Assembly: GCA_030220185.1 (NCBI GenBank)
Contig: JASPKZ010002332.1
Span: forward strand, 558,001 to 622,000
DNA from: Diploptera punctata
Lineage: Eukaryota > Arthropoda > Insecta > Blattodea > Blaberidae
Length of the DNA stretch: 64,000 nucleotides
Direction of reading: 5' to 3'
In this document: positions 45,401-57,439 of the stretch, piece after piece
Numbering within the stretch: position 1 is the first letter of the stretch
Layout of the letters: each line of letters begins with the position of its first letter
The notes under the pieces: model-generated
Told to the model about the DNA's origin: nothing
The model's input: only the letters and a program-made list of their open reading frames with translations
Database searches by the model: none
Position numbers and translations under genes: made by a program

Positions 45401-45646
45401 TTTATTAACAATTTTGTTTCTTCAATGACACATTGTGTTTTATTTGACATGTTTAATTAAGTGCTCCAAGGCAGATCAAACATTTTTTCACCACCTATGT
45501 CTATTTTAATGACAATCAACTGAAAGTAGCTAAACCCACTAAATCATATTTAATTAATGTTGGGAAGTAAACATTATGAGGTATAATCATTAAAAATCAT
45601 CGGAGAACATATTGTTTAAATAACTCACCTCATAGGATTCATGCTT

Positions 45647-45694
45647 CCATGATATCGCGATTTCAAACATAATCATGTTCATCGTCAGCCATAA
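45647..45694 (-). ncRNA. Hammerhead ribozyme motif, left arm
   Basis: Identical core to 16,031-16,077. It overlaps the last codons of the minus-strand GIY-YIG frame. Confidence 0.7.
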
Positions 45695-47036
45695 CTCCGA
45701 CTGTTGAAATTCTTCGGCCGTCAACTATTCTATTGTCGCCATCTTCAGTGCTGCTATCTATGGTTGAATTTATGAACTTCGAAATCAATGTAATTTCGTT
45801 AGGGATATCAAAATTCATTGATCTATTTTTGTTTTTCTGAATGTATATTTTTTCCCAAACTGTCAATTCCAAAGGTTTCTCTACTTGTTTTAAAAGTTTA
45901 GCTTCTCTTCCAATTTTATGATGTTCTAATAAACTATGTGCAGCAATTGCAGATTTTTCAATTTCACAATTTTTAATATTTCTGAAATGTTCTTTTGTCC
46001 GAATTTCCAAATTCCTTTTTGTTTTTCCTATATAAACTTTATTGCAATCTTCACAATTTATTTGATAAATTCCAGATTTCTTACTGTCTGGAACTTTGAC
46101 TTTTTTATTGGTACTTAGAAGATTACCCAGACTAAATTTATTTATTGGTGCCAAAAAAATGTTGTATTTGTCAAAAATTTTTTGAAATTTCCTATGCATT
46201 TCAGGATGGTAAGTAATTTTCTTGTATTTTTTCTTTTCTTTGCAATTTTGTAAAGTAGTATATTCATTAAGTCTTTTATTGTGTTTGAATTTCTTCAAAA
46301 GAAATTTTCTTGTATTTTTTCTTTTCTTTGCAATTTTGTAAAGTAGTATATTCATTAAGTCTTTTATTGTGTTTGAATTTCTTCAAAAGAAAGTAGTATA
46401 TTCATTAAGTCTTTTATTGTGTTTGAATTTCTTCAAAAGAAATTCAAACACAATAAAAGACTTAATGAATATACTACTTTACAAAATTGCAAAGAAAAGA
46501 AAAAATACAAGAAAATTACTTACCATCCTGAAATGCATAGGAAATTTCAAAAAATTTTTGACAAATACAACATTTTTTTGGCACCAATAAATAAATTTAG
46601 TCTGGGTAATCTTCTAAGTACCAATAAAAAAGTCAAAGTTCCAGACAGTAAGAAATCTGGAATTTATCAAATAAATTGTGAAGATTGCAATAAAGTTTAT
46701 ATAGGAAAAACAAAAAGGAATTTGGAAATTCGGACAAAAGAACATTTCAGAAATATTAAAAATTGTGAAATTGAAAAATCTGCAATTGCTGCACATAGTT
46801 TATTAGAACATCATAAAATTGGAAGAGAAGCTAAACTTTTAAAACAAGTAGAGAAACCTTTGGAATTGACAGTTTGGGAAAAAATATACATTCAGAAAAA
46901 CAAAAATAGATCAATGAATTTTGATATCCCTAACGAAATTACATTGATTTCGAAGTTCATAAATTCAACCATAGATAGCAGCACTGAAGATGGCGACAAT
47001 AGAATAGTTGACGGCCGAAGAATTTCAACAGTCGGA

Positions 47037-47086
47037 GTTATGGCTGACGATGAACATGATTATGTTTGAAATCGCGATATCATGGA
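47037..47086 (+). ncRNA. Hammerhead ribozyme motif, right arm
   Basis: ttatgg|CUGACGA u, gaacat/atgttt, GAAA, palindromic aucgcgau, a|ucaugg. The stop codon of the coding frame (tga of tttgaaat) lies in the ribozyme core. Confidence 0.7.
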
Positions 47087-47462
47087 AGCATGAATCCTAT
47101 GAGGTGAGTTATTTAAACAATATGTTCTCCGATGATTTCCACTAAATCATACTTCAATATATTATGCAATATTTTGTACATTCTTTGACAAAATATTATT
47201 TTATTAAAATTTTATGACTAATAGAGGTTTTCATTGCTTTTTATGTTCTGTACCATTATCCTTTATGATATGAAAATATAGAAAAATGGAACATTGCCAA
47301 GTTTTTCTTATCTCTAAAAGAGATATAGCCCATTTAAAGATGATGTAAATAGGTTATGGAGGTGTGTCAAGCTCATTTGGCCTATAGATAATTTCATATC
47401 ACCAAACCTCTTGAAGACCCACATAATGCATAGACATTACCACTGCAAAAACTATTAAATGA

Positions 47463-47495
47463 ATAAACATATATATATATATATATATATTTTCT
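47463..47495. repeat. AT microsatellite
   Basis: A run of (at)n. Similar tracts lie at 47,797-47,834 and 48,372-48,394. Confidence 0.85.
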
Positions 47496-47524
47496 ATTCT
47501 ATAGTACTTCTGTCCAAAGGCAGT

Positions 47525-47792
47525 TTTTCACTGCAATCATAGCATTTTCATGCTATCTTTTGCAGCTTTACTAAGGATTTATAGGTATGGTAGCTTCCCG
47601 TTGCTTTCCACACTGATGATGGATGATGATGATAAGGATGATTTTCGAGGACTGTTGGGCCCTAAGCTTCCTGACATCTTACAGGTGAGGAAAAACCCCA
47701 AAAATACCTCACCCAGGAGCTTGTCCCAACCGGGAATTGAACCCGGGCCCACTGTGTGACAAGGCAGCATGCTACCTCGAGACCACAGCGGT

Positions 47793-47797
<5 letters not shown>
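47525..47797 (-). mobile_element. SINE family A
   Basis: Minus head gtccaccgctgtggtctcg, B box gggttcaattcccggttgg, then gaggtatttttggggttttt and the tail with catgaaaatgctatgattgc. It abuts the AT tract. Confidence 0.7.
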
Positions 47798-47840
<43 letters not shown>

Positions 47841-47869
47841 TTATTTAAATGTATATACTACTCCAAGAT

Positions 47870-48165
47870 GCAACAGAACTAGAAGACCTTTGGCCTTGGC
47901 CTACCCACCCAGCTTCTGGCTTCACATCCTGGAAGAATATCCAGCCAGTAGAGGGGTGACGTGTGATCAGCACATCAGATCCTATAGTCAGCAGCCCTTA
48001 ATGCAATCAATTAAAATTACAACTTAGATATCCATCCATAGTAATTCTGCCTGAGGACAGGTCTTTCACTAAAATCATAGCATTTTCATGCTATGCTTTG
48101 CAGCTTTATTAGGGAATTATAGGTGTGGTAGGTCCCGTTGCTTTCCACACCAGTGAAGGATGTTG
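47870..48165 (-). mobile_element. SINE B and SINE A tail fragments
   Basis: 47,870-48,005 matches the minus-strand SINE B body (gtagaggggtgacgtgtgat). 48,022-48,165 matches the SINE A tail (ccatagtaattctgcctgag, cccgttgctttccacacc). Confidence 0.5.
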
Positions 48166-48370
48166 TACTTAGATATATTTAAATTTAAATTCTACCCCCT
48201 TAAAAATAAAACTTTATAAGTACAGTGTGAGTCTATGGATCCACTATAAATTTTATAAACTCATATACTATTCCAAAGGAATATTTTATAGGTGGTTTCC
48301 TCAATCTGGAACCACTACTTAGCTCTGCACTAAGGCATGATGCCTTAAATCGCTTGGCTATGGTATATGA

Positions 48371-48912
48371 TCATATATATATATATATATATATAAAAAT
48401 TTTGTGTCACGTTGTTTGTCCGCGATGGAATCCTAAACTACTGAACCGATTTTAATAAAATTTTCACACTGTGTGCAGTTTGATCCAACTTGAGACTTAG
48501 GGTAGTTTATAACTAAATTTATAGTCGCATTATTTATTATTGCAAGTTATTTGTTTATTATTTAACAAAGAGTTATAATTATCTGTGAGTTCTATACGAT
48601 TCTAACAGATGGCGGTGTAATTATCTGTGAGTTCCATACGATTCTAACAGATGGCGGTGTAAGGTAATTGGTTTATTATTTAACAAAGAGAGATCCAGAT
48701 GGTTGTGCTTTTTGTTGCAACTGTGAATTTCAATTGAATTACAAAAATTGATTATTTCATAATTTAAGTGTGTTCAGTGTTTATTTTATTTTCAATAATA
48801 TTAATTTTGTGTCTAAGTATTAGTTTTAAGTAATCTGGCTGAAAAACAGCAACTTAATTTAAATGTTTAACGTATACCTTAGCCACAGCAGCGCGTGGCC
48901 GGGACTTCTAGT
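48371..48912 (+). mobile_element. Non-autonomous Helitron-like element
   Basis: A|TC at 48,371, an AT tract, then tttgtccgcgatggaatcc and aaactactgaaccgatttta. The end is gcagcgcgtggccgggactt then CTAGT, with a short GC hairpin before it. A 47-bp block (ttatctgtgagttc..agatggcggtgtaa) is duplicated at 48,573-48,661. The base after CTAGT is A, so the target rule is only partly met. Confidence 0.55.
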
Positions 48913-48914
48913 AT

Positions 48915-51900
48915 ATATATATATAAAATTATAATTAATTGAGTTCTTGATTTTGGAATTTTTATACAAACATTGGTAGCAAAAGAAAAATTACATGTAA
49001 AGAGCTACATTATGAACAGTGGCTACCAATGTGACACACTTAGTTAAAGTAATAATGTGATTTATACACCACAATGTTAGTAAAAAAAAATTGCATGAGA
49101 CACCTGAAACTTCAATTATACCTTTGTTCTAATGGAGGAATAATCCACAGGGTGTGGAGTACATGGCTCTTTTGTAGGAGAAAACATCCCAGATGTCACT
49201 TCTGCTTTTGTTGGTGTTTGATCCACAACTGCTGCCATACAGTACTGTCAATTTAAACTATGCTGTATACAAGAACCGAATAATAATGAAATCAACCCAT
49301 GCTGATACCCATAGCACTCAGCGTCCTAGACATCTTGCACATTTCCTTAGTTCCACACAGCACTTATTCTGTTATATCTCTACCAGTTCTTCTTAAACAC
49401 TTGTCAATTTTATCACTGAATATTTCACTGAAACTAATAATAAAAATAATTACAAGTTGGAAACACAGGTGTAATAAAGGGAAAATTCACATGTTGCACA
49501 AGTTACTTCCTCTTTTTCTATAATGTGTGATTGCACCATGAACACTTACATGACATCAACATGTTAGACCTATATAAGCCATAACAAACTTCTATTCTCA
49601 TGTCTACTTATTAGATTTTGCATTTTGCATCTTATCCATGACCCCTTCAATTTCCATCTTGTTTATCTATTTTCGGAGAGAGAAAAAAAAAGTTAAATTC
49701 TAGAGAAGTGTTTCAGAACATATGGCCCATGGATACTTCAAGGACCAAACCAGAAGTGTTCTGTTCTCTGGGTTTAATGTAAAATATTTCTATTAGGCTA
49801 CAGGCATATCCTTTCCAAATCTAAGGTACTTTAACATGCTATAAAACCAGTTCTGCCATAAAAATCAAATGTCATTTTTTTTGCATGCTAATATTATCAA
49901 ATTGCATCAGATTCATCTTAATTTCCCATCTCTCTTACAAATGAGAGTAGTTTTGTGACATAAATGAAGATTATTAGTAATGAGAAGTGGGGAAGTATTT
50001 TTTTTTAGTATGCAATATGTCCAGCACAATATGTTAACAACCTAACCAGTTTGTACTAAGAATCCAGAGTGAAGATGAATTACCAACAATCTCTGCCATT
50101 GAATAAATAAATACAAAAAAAATTAATGTATATCATATTGTAAAAAGCAATAACTTTTTGCTGGGTTAGAAGTTAAGATGTCAAGTTTTTTGCATGCTAA
50201 TATTGCCAGATTACATCAGATTCAAAATTGTATCTTCCACCTCCATTGCAAATGGGGGAGGAGTTTGTGAGATCTATATAGGTACTAACAAATGGAAAGT
50301 GTAGACATATCTTTTTGCAGACTGCAATGTAGGATTGCACAATACATACTTATTATTTCAACATATTACAAATCAGTACCAGTATTTATGTCATTATTCC
50401 ATTATATACAAACAATTAAGGGGACTGATATGTGAAGGGTACAGGGAAAAAAACCAGTTGTCACTTTTTCCTTGAAACCTACTTTTAGTTGTACAAGATA
50501 CATACTTTCTTACTTGAATTTCAAACTTTAGAAGTAAATAAACCCATGACTGAACTGTATATTTTATTGTTTCACACTTCTAAATAATAGTGCTTTCCAT
50601 GGATAATCTAATGACACCTAAAACTCCATTTCAACAAAGAAGTGGCTTACCTGGTTTTTTCCCAGTACCCTTCATCTGAAAGTATAAAAGAAGTCTGTAC
50701 ATTCATCCTTGAGTTTTGGATGACATAACATTAAGATATAAGTTGTTACAATCCATTCAGAAGCCTCATCAATATAGCAGTAGTGTCTGAATGTCAAAAC
50801 AATGCTAGTTTTATTTAATAAATGAAAAACATAGGCTAATCAGATCTGAAGATTTGACTAAATGTAATTATTCTCTTGTTTGATACAGAAATCTGAGCAT
50901 TAAATGAGATATTACATTATTTAAGCAATCCTAATAAAATCAATAGAATCTTCTCAGATAATATTAAAAGCAAATAAAAAATACTAATGCAAAATAAAAC
51001 TTGAAACTGTCAAGAAGTTTCATATAATTGCAACCTATAGTCCACATAATACAAACATAACTATGGAAAGTCCATTACCTAACACACAAAAAATACTACC
51101 TAACATGCAAAAATATCTACTACTGGTACCTTTCACAAAAATATTATTTCTAAACACTTCTGGTAACATGTAAAACAGGATATCTTTTTCAAGTTATAAA
51201 ATACAATCCAATTACAGTACTGTAATTATTTTAAAACTTAATCGTATTTTGTTTATAGTATTCTGCAAACATTTTCTTGTAATACTATCTGAAAATGTTC
51301 TTTTTTCTTTTAAATGGATCATACTTATGGAAAACTGGAAGAAACTAGTGTAGATTGAAAGAGAGGTGGTTCTTAAGTAGTCTTCATATTAAAATAATAA
51401 ATTAACTTTAGGATATGGGGATATGTCAGAAGGAAATGAAATGGGCCATGCTAAATAACATCTATCTATAAAGCAGGATTTTAATATCATAATAAATATG
51501 GAAGTTAAAGTTAATAATTTTGTATTTTAAAATTCTTTTAATATTTAAATATAACTTAAATAAAGAAAAACATCAAAATAATTCATTGTTGAATAAAAAT
51601 GTCTCAAGAAATTGTATTAAATAACAGTTTTTCTAAATAATGCTTTTAAAATTGTTTTAAGTCATTGTTGTCAGAATATAAAGCTTTCTGTTATAACTTT
51701 AATAAGAACACTTGTTTAACTTCATATTTTTTTAAATAAAAGTAAACTAAACTCTGATTGGATGTTAAAACAATTAACTTTTTGATTTAACAAATCAAAT
51801 TTAAACCTGGTATTTAATTGACTATTAACCAATAGAATTTAAACTTAATATCGTGTGATTTAATAATGTTCTTTAAAATTATAAAAGAATTACACTATTC

Positions 51901-52380
51901 ATTCTGCATACAACTTTCAACAAACATAGAAGCAAGAAGAATTCTCAAGATAAAATGTAATAATTAATACAAGAATAATTGATTCCAGAAAAGAAAATAA
52001 TTTAATTTTAATTGACGGTGAAGAATAATACCACCTACATTTACTTAATCTGCTGGGAACCTACAAAGTGAATAAATGTGAAATTATTTTTACATGAAAC
52101 AGTTTTCAGTGATTTTTAAAGTGTTTTCATATCTAGTGTACCAACTACTGACCCTAAGAAGAGAATCCGGCTCTACCAAAAATAAAACCCAACCTGAACC
52201 AGTAATTCATTTTGGGACACCAATCCTTCTTCAAAATGTTACTACAACATCGGGCATGAAGAGAAGTACTGCTTCAAAATGTCGCCACAACATGGCAAAA
52301 AAAATTACTTCTTCATCTACTGCTATGTGCAGAACACCCACTTAGAGGATATACATAGTAAAGAATTATTTCAAACTTCG
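48915..52380. other. Repeat-poor AT-rich stretch
   Basis: No gene or element boundary recognised. Two diverged copies of a ~180-bp block (ttttttgcatgctaatatt...; 49,865-50,045 and 50,170-50,345) show an old tandem duplication. Short ORFs here have no family features. Confidence 0.5.
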
Positions 52381-53690
52381 AAGGAGTGGTAATAAGAGGA
52401 ATAAAAATTACTTGCTTAAGATTTGCCGATAATATGACTGATGGCAGAAGCTGTAAAAATATGGAACATACTAATGGAACTAAATTTTAAGTATGATCAA
52501 TGCAGGATGAAGATAAATGCAAATAACATAAATACTAATGGTTACAAGAAGAAAATCAAGGAAGATAAATGTGCAACCTCAAGATAAAATTGTTGTACAA
52601 ATAAACAATTTCAACTAACTGTGATGCACTATAAGCAGCAATATGAACTGCTTTCAATTTATCAGAGTATAGCAATGAATGAAATAACAGGAGAAAAAAA
52701 GTTCCATGTATATCTGGTAAATAATTACGGAAGATATTAGTGAAGTAATTCTGTCCAGCTTAATCATGTGATATTGCTGAGAAAGATCTTTTTACGCGGT
52801 GGGTTTCCAGCCTGACGCACAACCCCCAACCTGGAGGCTGGGCTGAACAGATGTGAGATCGGAACAGGCAAAGACCTAACCCGTGAAAGTGAAAGAAGAA
52901 GAAGAAGATGATTAGTGAAGTACTTTTTTTTTTAGTGTGTTGCTTGGCAATATACGAAGCACAGATCTAAGGAGATGAATGAAGAGAGAATACTGGAAGT
53001 ATTAGAAAAATGATTGTGGAGAAGAATGGAACATCCGTCCATAGTAATTCTGCCCAAAGGCAGGTCCTTCACTGCAATCATAGCATTTTCATGCTATGCT
53101 TGCAGCTTTACTAGGGAATTGTGTAGGTGTGGTAGATTCCCGTTGCTTTCCACACCAGTGAAGGGATGATGGTGGTGGTGATGATGATAAGGATGATGAT
53201 GGTGGCCATATGATTTCGGGGACCGTTTGGGGCTTAAAAGTTTTCCTGGCATTTGTCTTACAGGTGAAGAGAAACCCCGATAAAAGCCTCACCCAGAAAA
53301 ACTGCCCCGACAGGGGATCGAACCTGGGCCCGCTGCATGACAAGGCAGCATGCTACCTCGAGACCGCAGCGGTGGACTGAATGGAACATGTGTGAAGTGA
53401 ATAGAAAAAAAAAAAAAATCCAAGCTACACTGTGAACAGTAGTTGAAAGAACAATGGAAATGATAAAGAATAGTAGTATAAATTATCGGGATCCCTGGAT
53501 AAGAACAGGTTATGCACTTGGAAGAATAATGGATGGAATAAATGCCTGGGGAAGAAGAAGAGATAAAATGATAAATATAAAGATAAATAGATTGTACGGA
53601 GACACAAAGAAAGAAGCAGAACAGGAAGAAAAGTGGGTAATTCTAAATTTGCAATGAAGGATCTGCTATAGGACTGAAAAACTATGAATT
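52380..53690 (+). mobile_element. LINE remnant interrupted by a SINE
   Basis: GIKITCLRFADNMTDG (RT box, D to N), MKINANNI and a 3' part from 53,377 (AVERTMEMIKNSSINY-type, GRIMDGINAWGRRRDKMINI) ending aaggatctgctataggactg. A fragment of another LINE 3' UTR with (GAA)n lies at 52,795-52,910. The SINE at 53,040-53,376 has an 11-bp TSD gaatggaacat. Confidence 0.6.
53040..53376 (-). mobile_element. SINE family A, full length
   Basis: Minus head gtccaccgctgcggtctcg, B box ggttcgatcccctgtcgggg, gatgatgg repeats and the tail to tagtaattctgcccaaagg. TSD gaatggaacat on both sides. Confidence 0.75.
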
Positions 53691-54204
53691 AATATTTAAT
53701 AATAATACCCTAATTAAATAAACAATGGAAATATTAATGTATACAACAAAGATAAAACAGTAGCTTTTCTTGCAATAATGAGTTGTTTAGTGGATTTAAT
53801 GTTCCCTATGTTTACTCCAAGGTTAATCACTAAGCTAGAAGGGCGAGCTCCTGAACTTGGATTTTTCCCAGGGATATAGGGCTATATATGTTTTTAACAA
53901 ACAACATACGATTGTGATAACTGATAAGGAATAAATTACTTTAAACCTTCTCTACAATGGAAATAATGTCCTCATATTTTCCTAACACAAAAAATTCCAT
54001 TAACCTTGAACCTGCAACTTATGAATACACTATCCAAGACCACCAAGGCTGAGAATACTGTAGGTACTGCTTTTTAAAATAATAAGATCTTCTCTAATTC
54101 ATCATAACATTGTGGAAAATGCTACCTATTTTTTACAAACACATAATTACAAATGAGAATTATTTTCCTAATCACTGCAAAGAATAAAGTACCAAAATTA
54201 CACA

Positions 54205-55475
54205 GTGTTTGTAAATTCTCATTACAAAGCTTGTAGAGGGGACTGAGTAGATAAAATTTTGAATAGGAATCTTTTTCCAGAAATGTACTATACCGTCTTT
54301 GTGCTGCAGGTACAACAATTTCACATTAAGCATTCAAATCTACCACTTCTGCTGGGGGTAAATCAATAGTAATTTAATGAATTATGATTCAATTAATTAC
54401 ATTTGCTCAACCCAACATTAAGGGTCGTATGCAAATACATTAGTCTCTAATCAAATTACTTCCAATCACTGGTGAGCTGACTCACTGTGAGCAATTGCTG
54501 AGATCAAATTAACGGCCGACTTACCGGTCATGCATGAAAGTTGACGTTTTCGTAATATTGGCAACGAATTACCCAGAATTCTCAGCGATAAAACCACTTC
54601 CATTATTTTTATCTGCTATAGAGGAATGCATTTACGCTTGTGTCCTGCAAATAATACCGTATACAACGACGTCTGCATCGCGCAATATTACGCCGATTCT
54701 CCTGTTCTTCCAGTTGAATTCTTTGGTAGACTCTATCAAATTCCTCTTCTCCGTGTATATTGAAAACATGATCGAAGTCTTCAAGGTCCGACATCTTGGA
54801 TAAAGCTGCAAAGGTTTCAAACTACATCAGTTCCCATCGCTTCCCTTCGGGATTTTCATGATAAGTTTTTATCTTGAGCTATGATCTTAAGGTACCTCGT
54901 CAGGTAGCTTACAATTATTATCGCATGAATAGATTTCTGAGTAAGTAAAATGTATTTGGATAAAGCTTTCTTAGCAGAGAACGCCTTTTACTGTCTAATG
55001 CGTTCAAACATTCGACCCTAATTGATTTTGTAACAACCCAATGTCAAGAGAAAAATTAATTAATTTCATTTTGTAACTGTAAGAATAATTGCTTATATGT
55101 AAACTAACCAAACTTCTCTGTTGTACTTAACATTGTGGTTAGTACTTATCCACTAAAAGGCTGGTTTGATATTGCGACATTGCACACATTGTAGGCCTAC
55201 CTGCAAATCAAGTTCTAGTATACTCTCTTCATCTTATTCTTACAGTGACAAAGTGAAGTTTCTTTATTTTACCTTTGACATTGGACATTGTCACGAAATC
55301 AGTGAATGTTAGGTTGTGTAATTAAATCATAAATTGTTAATTTGCTTAATGCAAAATTGTTGTACCTGCAGCACAAAAACAGTATGTTTCTGCGTAAAAG
55401 TTCCTATTCGAATGTTATTTACTCAGTCCCCTCTAAAAGTGCTAGAAGTATGTAATGGGAATTTCTGAACGCCTA
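54205..55475. mobile_element. DNA transposon with ~150-bp inverted ends, PIF/Harbinger-like?
   Basis: tagaggggactgagtagata... (54,234) mirrors ...tttactcagtcccctcta (55,435). The similarity extends outward through aaattctcattaca and inward through gtgctgcaggtacaacaat. On the minus strand at 54,794-54,609 lies MSDLEDFDHVFNIHGEEEFD, RVYQRIQLEEQENRRNIARC and RRRCIRYYLQDTSVNAF, which resembles the N-terminus of some Harbinger-type transposases. A clean donor follows at 54,523 (gaccg|gtaagt), so a spliced gene cannot be excluded. Confidence 0.45.
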
Positions 55476-55484
55476 TATAGGCTA

Positions 55485-56491
55485 CAGTAAAACTTGTTTA
55501 ATCCAGAATGTGAATAATGCAGAAATCTGTCCAATGTGAACAAATTTATTGGTATCAGCAAAATAATAGTAATTTGATGTGTATTTATTTTGCACAAAAC
55601 GGAATCTGTCCAACATGGAAATGGAAGGATATTTCTACACAATTCATGAAAAATATTTTTATAAAGTGGAAAGAGAGACTGAGAAATAAATTAGTTTCCA
55701 CTTCAATGAATTCCTGTTAGGCCAAAAAAACAAAAAAAAAAACAATAAGGAATGATTCTTGCTACCGGGTGAAGTGAGATCATGTAGAGATTCTATCTGT
55801 ACCAGAAATTTTCTTTTGGCCTCACTGCACACCCGTTATGCGAAATACAGATATCTGTCTTACAAATAATCATTGCATTGTAAAATCTTAAATATTAGTT
55901 TAAGTTCTGAGACCGATCTTTCACAGGTAGCGTTCTGAATTTACAGAATAAAAATGGCTAAAACATAAATGTATCATTCTCATTAAAAGAAAAAGTGAAA
56001 GTGATTGAAGACAAATCTCCAAATTTCTGGACCAATGCTCCAAAGTCAAGCTCTAGCTCTTGCTAAATCCCTAGGGAATAATGATTTCAAGACATCTTCA
56101 GGTTGGCTGGACAGTTTTAAAAGACAACACAATGTAGAGTGGAATGAAATTTGCGGGGAATCAAAGGATATGGACGAAATAGTAGTTAGTGAGCGGAAAC
56201 TGAAACTGCATGCTTTAATTTCAGGATACATGTAAGAGACATTTTTAACGCTAATGAAACGGGACTGTTTTTTTGCGTGTTACCGTAGAAGTCATTCATT
56301 CATACAGGCTATATTTCACTTTTCAATGGCAGTGGAACTACAATTAAGCCAAGGTACGTAAAGAAATATAAGCTACTCAATAATCTAAGATTATTAATAA
56401 GTTTTAGTTTATTATAAGCAGAATTTTGTCTAATGTGGAAAAAAAAAAAAAAATTGGTCCCATGAGATTCCACTTTGAGCATGTTTTACTG
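55485..56491 (+). mobile_element. Tigger-like transposon with partial transposase
   Basis: Inverted ends cagtaaaacttgtttaatcc...catgttttactg with TA on both sides. The frame at 56,005-56,235 reads MKTNLQISGPMLQSQALALA, KSLGNNDFKTSSGWLDSFKR and QHNVEWNEICGESKD, the CENP-B/Tc5-type DNA-binding domain. It is followed by NANETGLFFCVLP-like and FNGSGTTIKPRYVKKYK remnants. The DDE core is deleted. Confidence 0.8.
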
Positions 56492-57439
56492 TACTACAAG
56501 TACCTAAATATATATATATTTATATAAATACATGAATTTGCTTAAGTTTTCTTAGTTTGGTACTGCATTCAAGACCCCAAAAGAATGAAAAGTAATTAGT
56601 TCTTCAATTGATAATCCTATCGTTATTTGGAAAACCTTACTCGCTATTCTAGCCCACTATGCCATCATCATGGCTACTTTGAGTATTTGATTAGAGAACA
56701 AGTGACTGCTAGCATCATCATTGCCAATATAGTCAATTGCCAACATGATTACACTAGTTTACTCATATAAAGTCTCATTTTTACCGACATTTCAACACTC
56801 ATTTAATGCAACAAATATTCATCAAATGATATAGCTATTAAATGTATTTAACCATGGAACTGGATTATTTTAAATTTATTTTACTTGTAAATATGAAAAA
56901 AAAAGTCTTGTCATGACCTCTCTAATACCTGTGTTTCTGTCGATAACAACAGGTTTCAACAACACAGCTCTGTCGATAACAACTGGTTTCAACAATACAG
57001 CTCTGTCGATATCAAAGATTTATATATTTAACCATGTTTATGTCATTATTTTAGCCTCCTCTATTTATTAATTTTACAGGTTACAGTAATTTAATTATAT
57101 GTTAGATTATGTTACAGATATTAAATTCTACAAACATTTGTTGCGACTGAGTCAATGTGAAGGTACAAATCATTTTTAGCTAGTTTCATTTAAGCAAGAA
57201 TCTTTTTCTTTTTTCATGATTCATAAGTTGATTTTTACGATCACGCTTTCTTGTTTCTTAGCATGTTTTTTGTGATAAGTTGGCTACGGTGTTTGAGCAA
57301 TGAATAATATGAATTTTACATCGTAAATATGGTAATTTTAGGTTAGTTGAGCTCAACTTCTCACTTCATTGTAAGGCATTTCTGTGTTTCTTTTTGGGAA
57401 AAAATCAACATATCAGGTAATTATTCAAATAATGTAACA

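Larger units (their letters stand above)
45549..47138. mobile_element. PLE inverted dimer with full GIY-YIG arms, 1.59 kb
   Basis: The TSD ccactaaatcata occurs at 45536-45548 and 47139-47151. Each arm encodes the same intact frame (minus 45,663-46,355; plus 46,419-47,069). It reads [80 protein letters not shown], ending ADDEHDYV, which overlaps the ribozyme. The RT domain is absent. Near the apex a ~53-bp block is present three times in the left arm (46,251-46,443). Confidence 0.9.

Noticed and set aside
45663..47069. Two host genes encoding GIY-YIG proteins
   Set aside because: They are the arms of one PLE insertion with a TSD, lack the RT domain and share a repeat tail. Not host genes.
54609..54794. 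First coding exon of GTPBP1
   Set aside because: The ORF ends in a stop without a splice donor in frame, and it lies within inverted terminal repeats, so a transposon fragment is more likely. The nearby donor at 54,523 is kept as a weak alternative.
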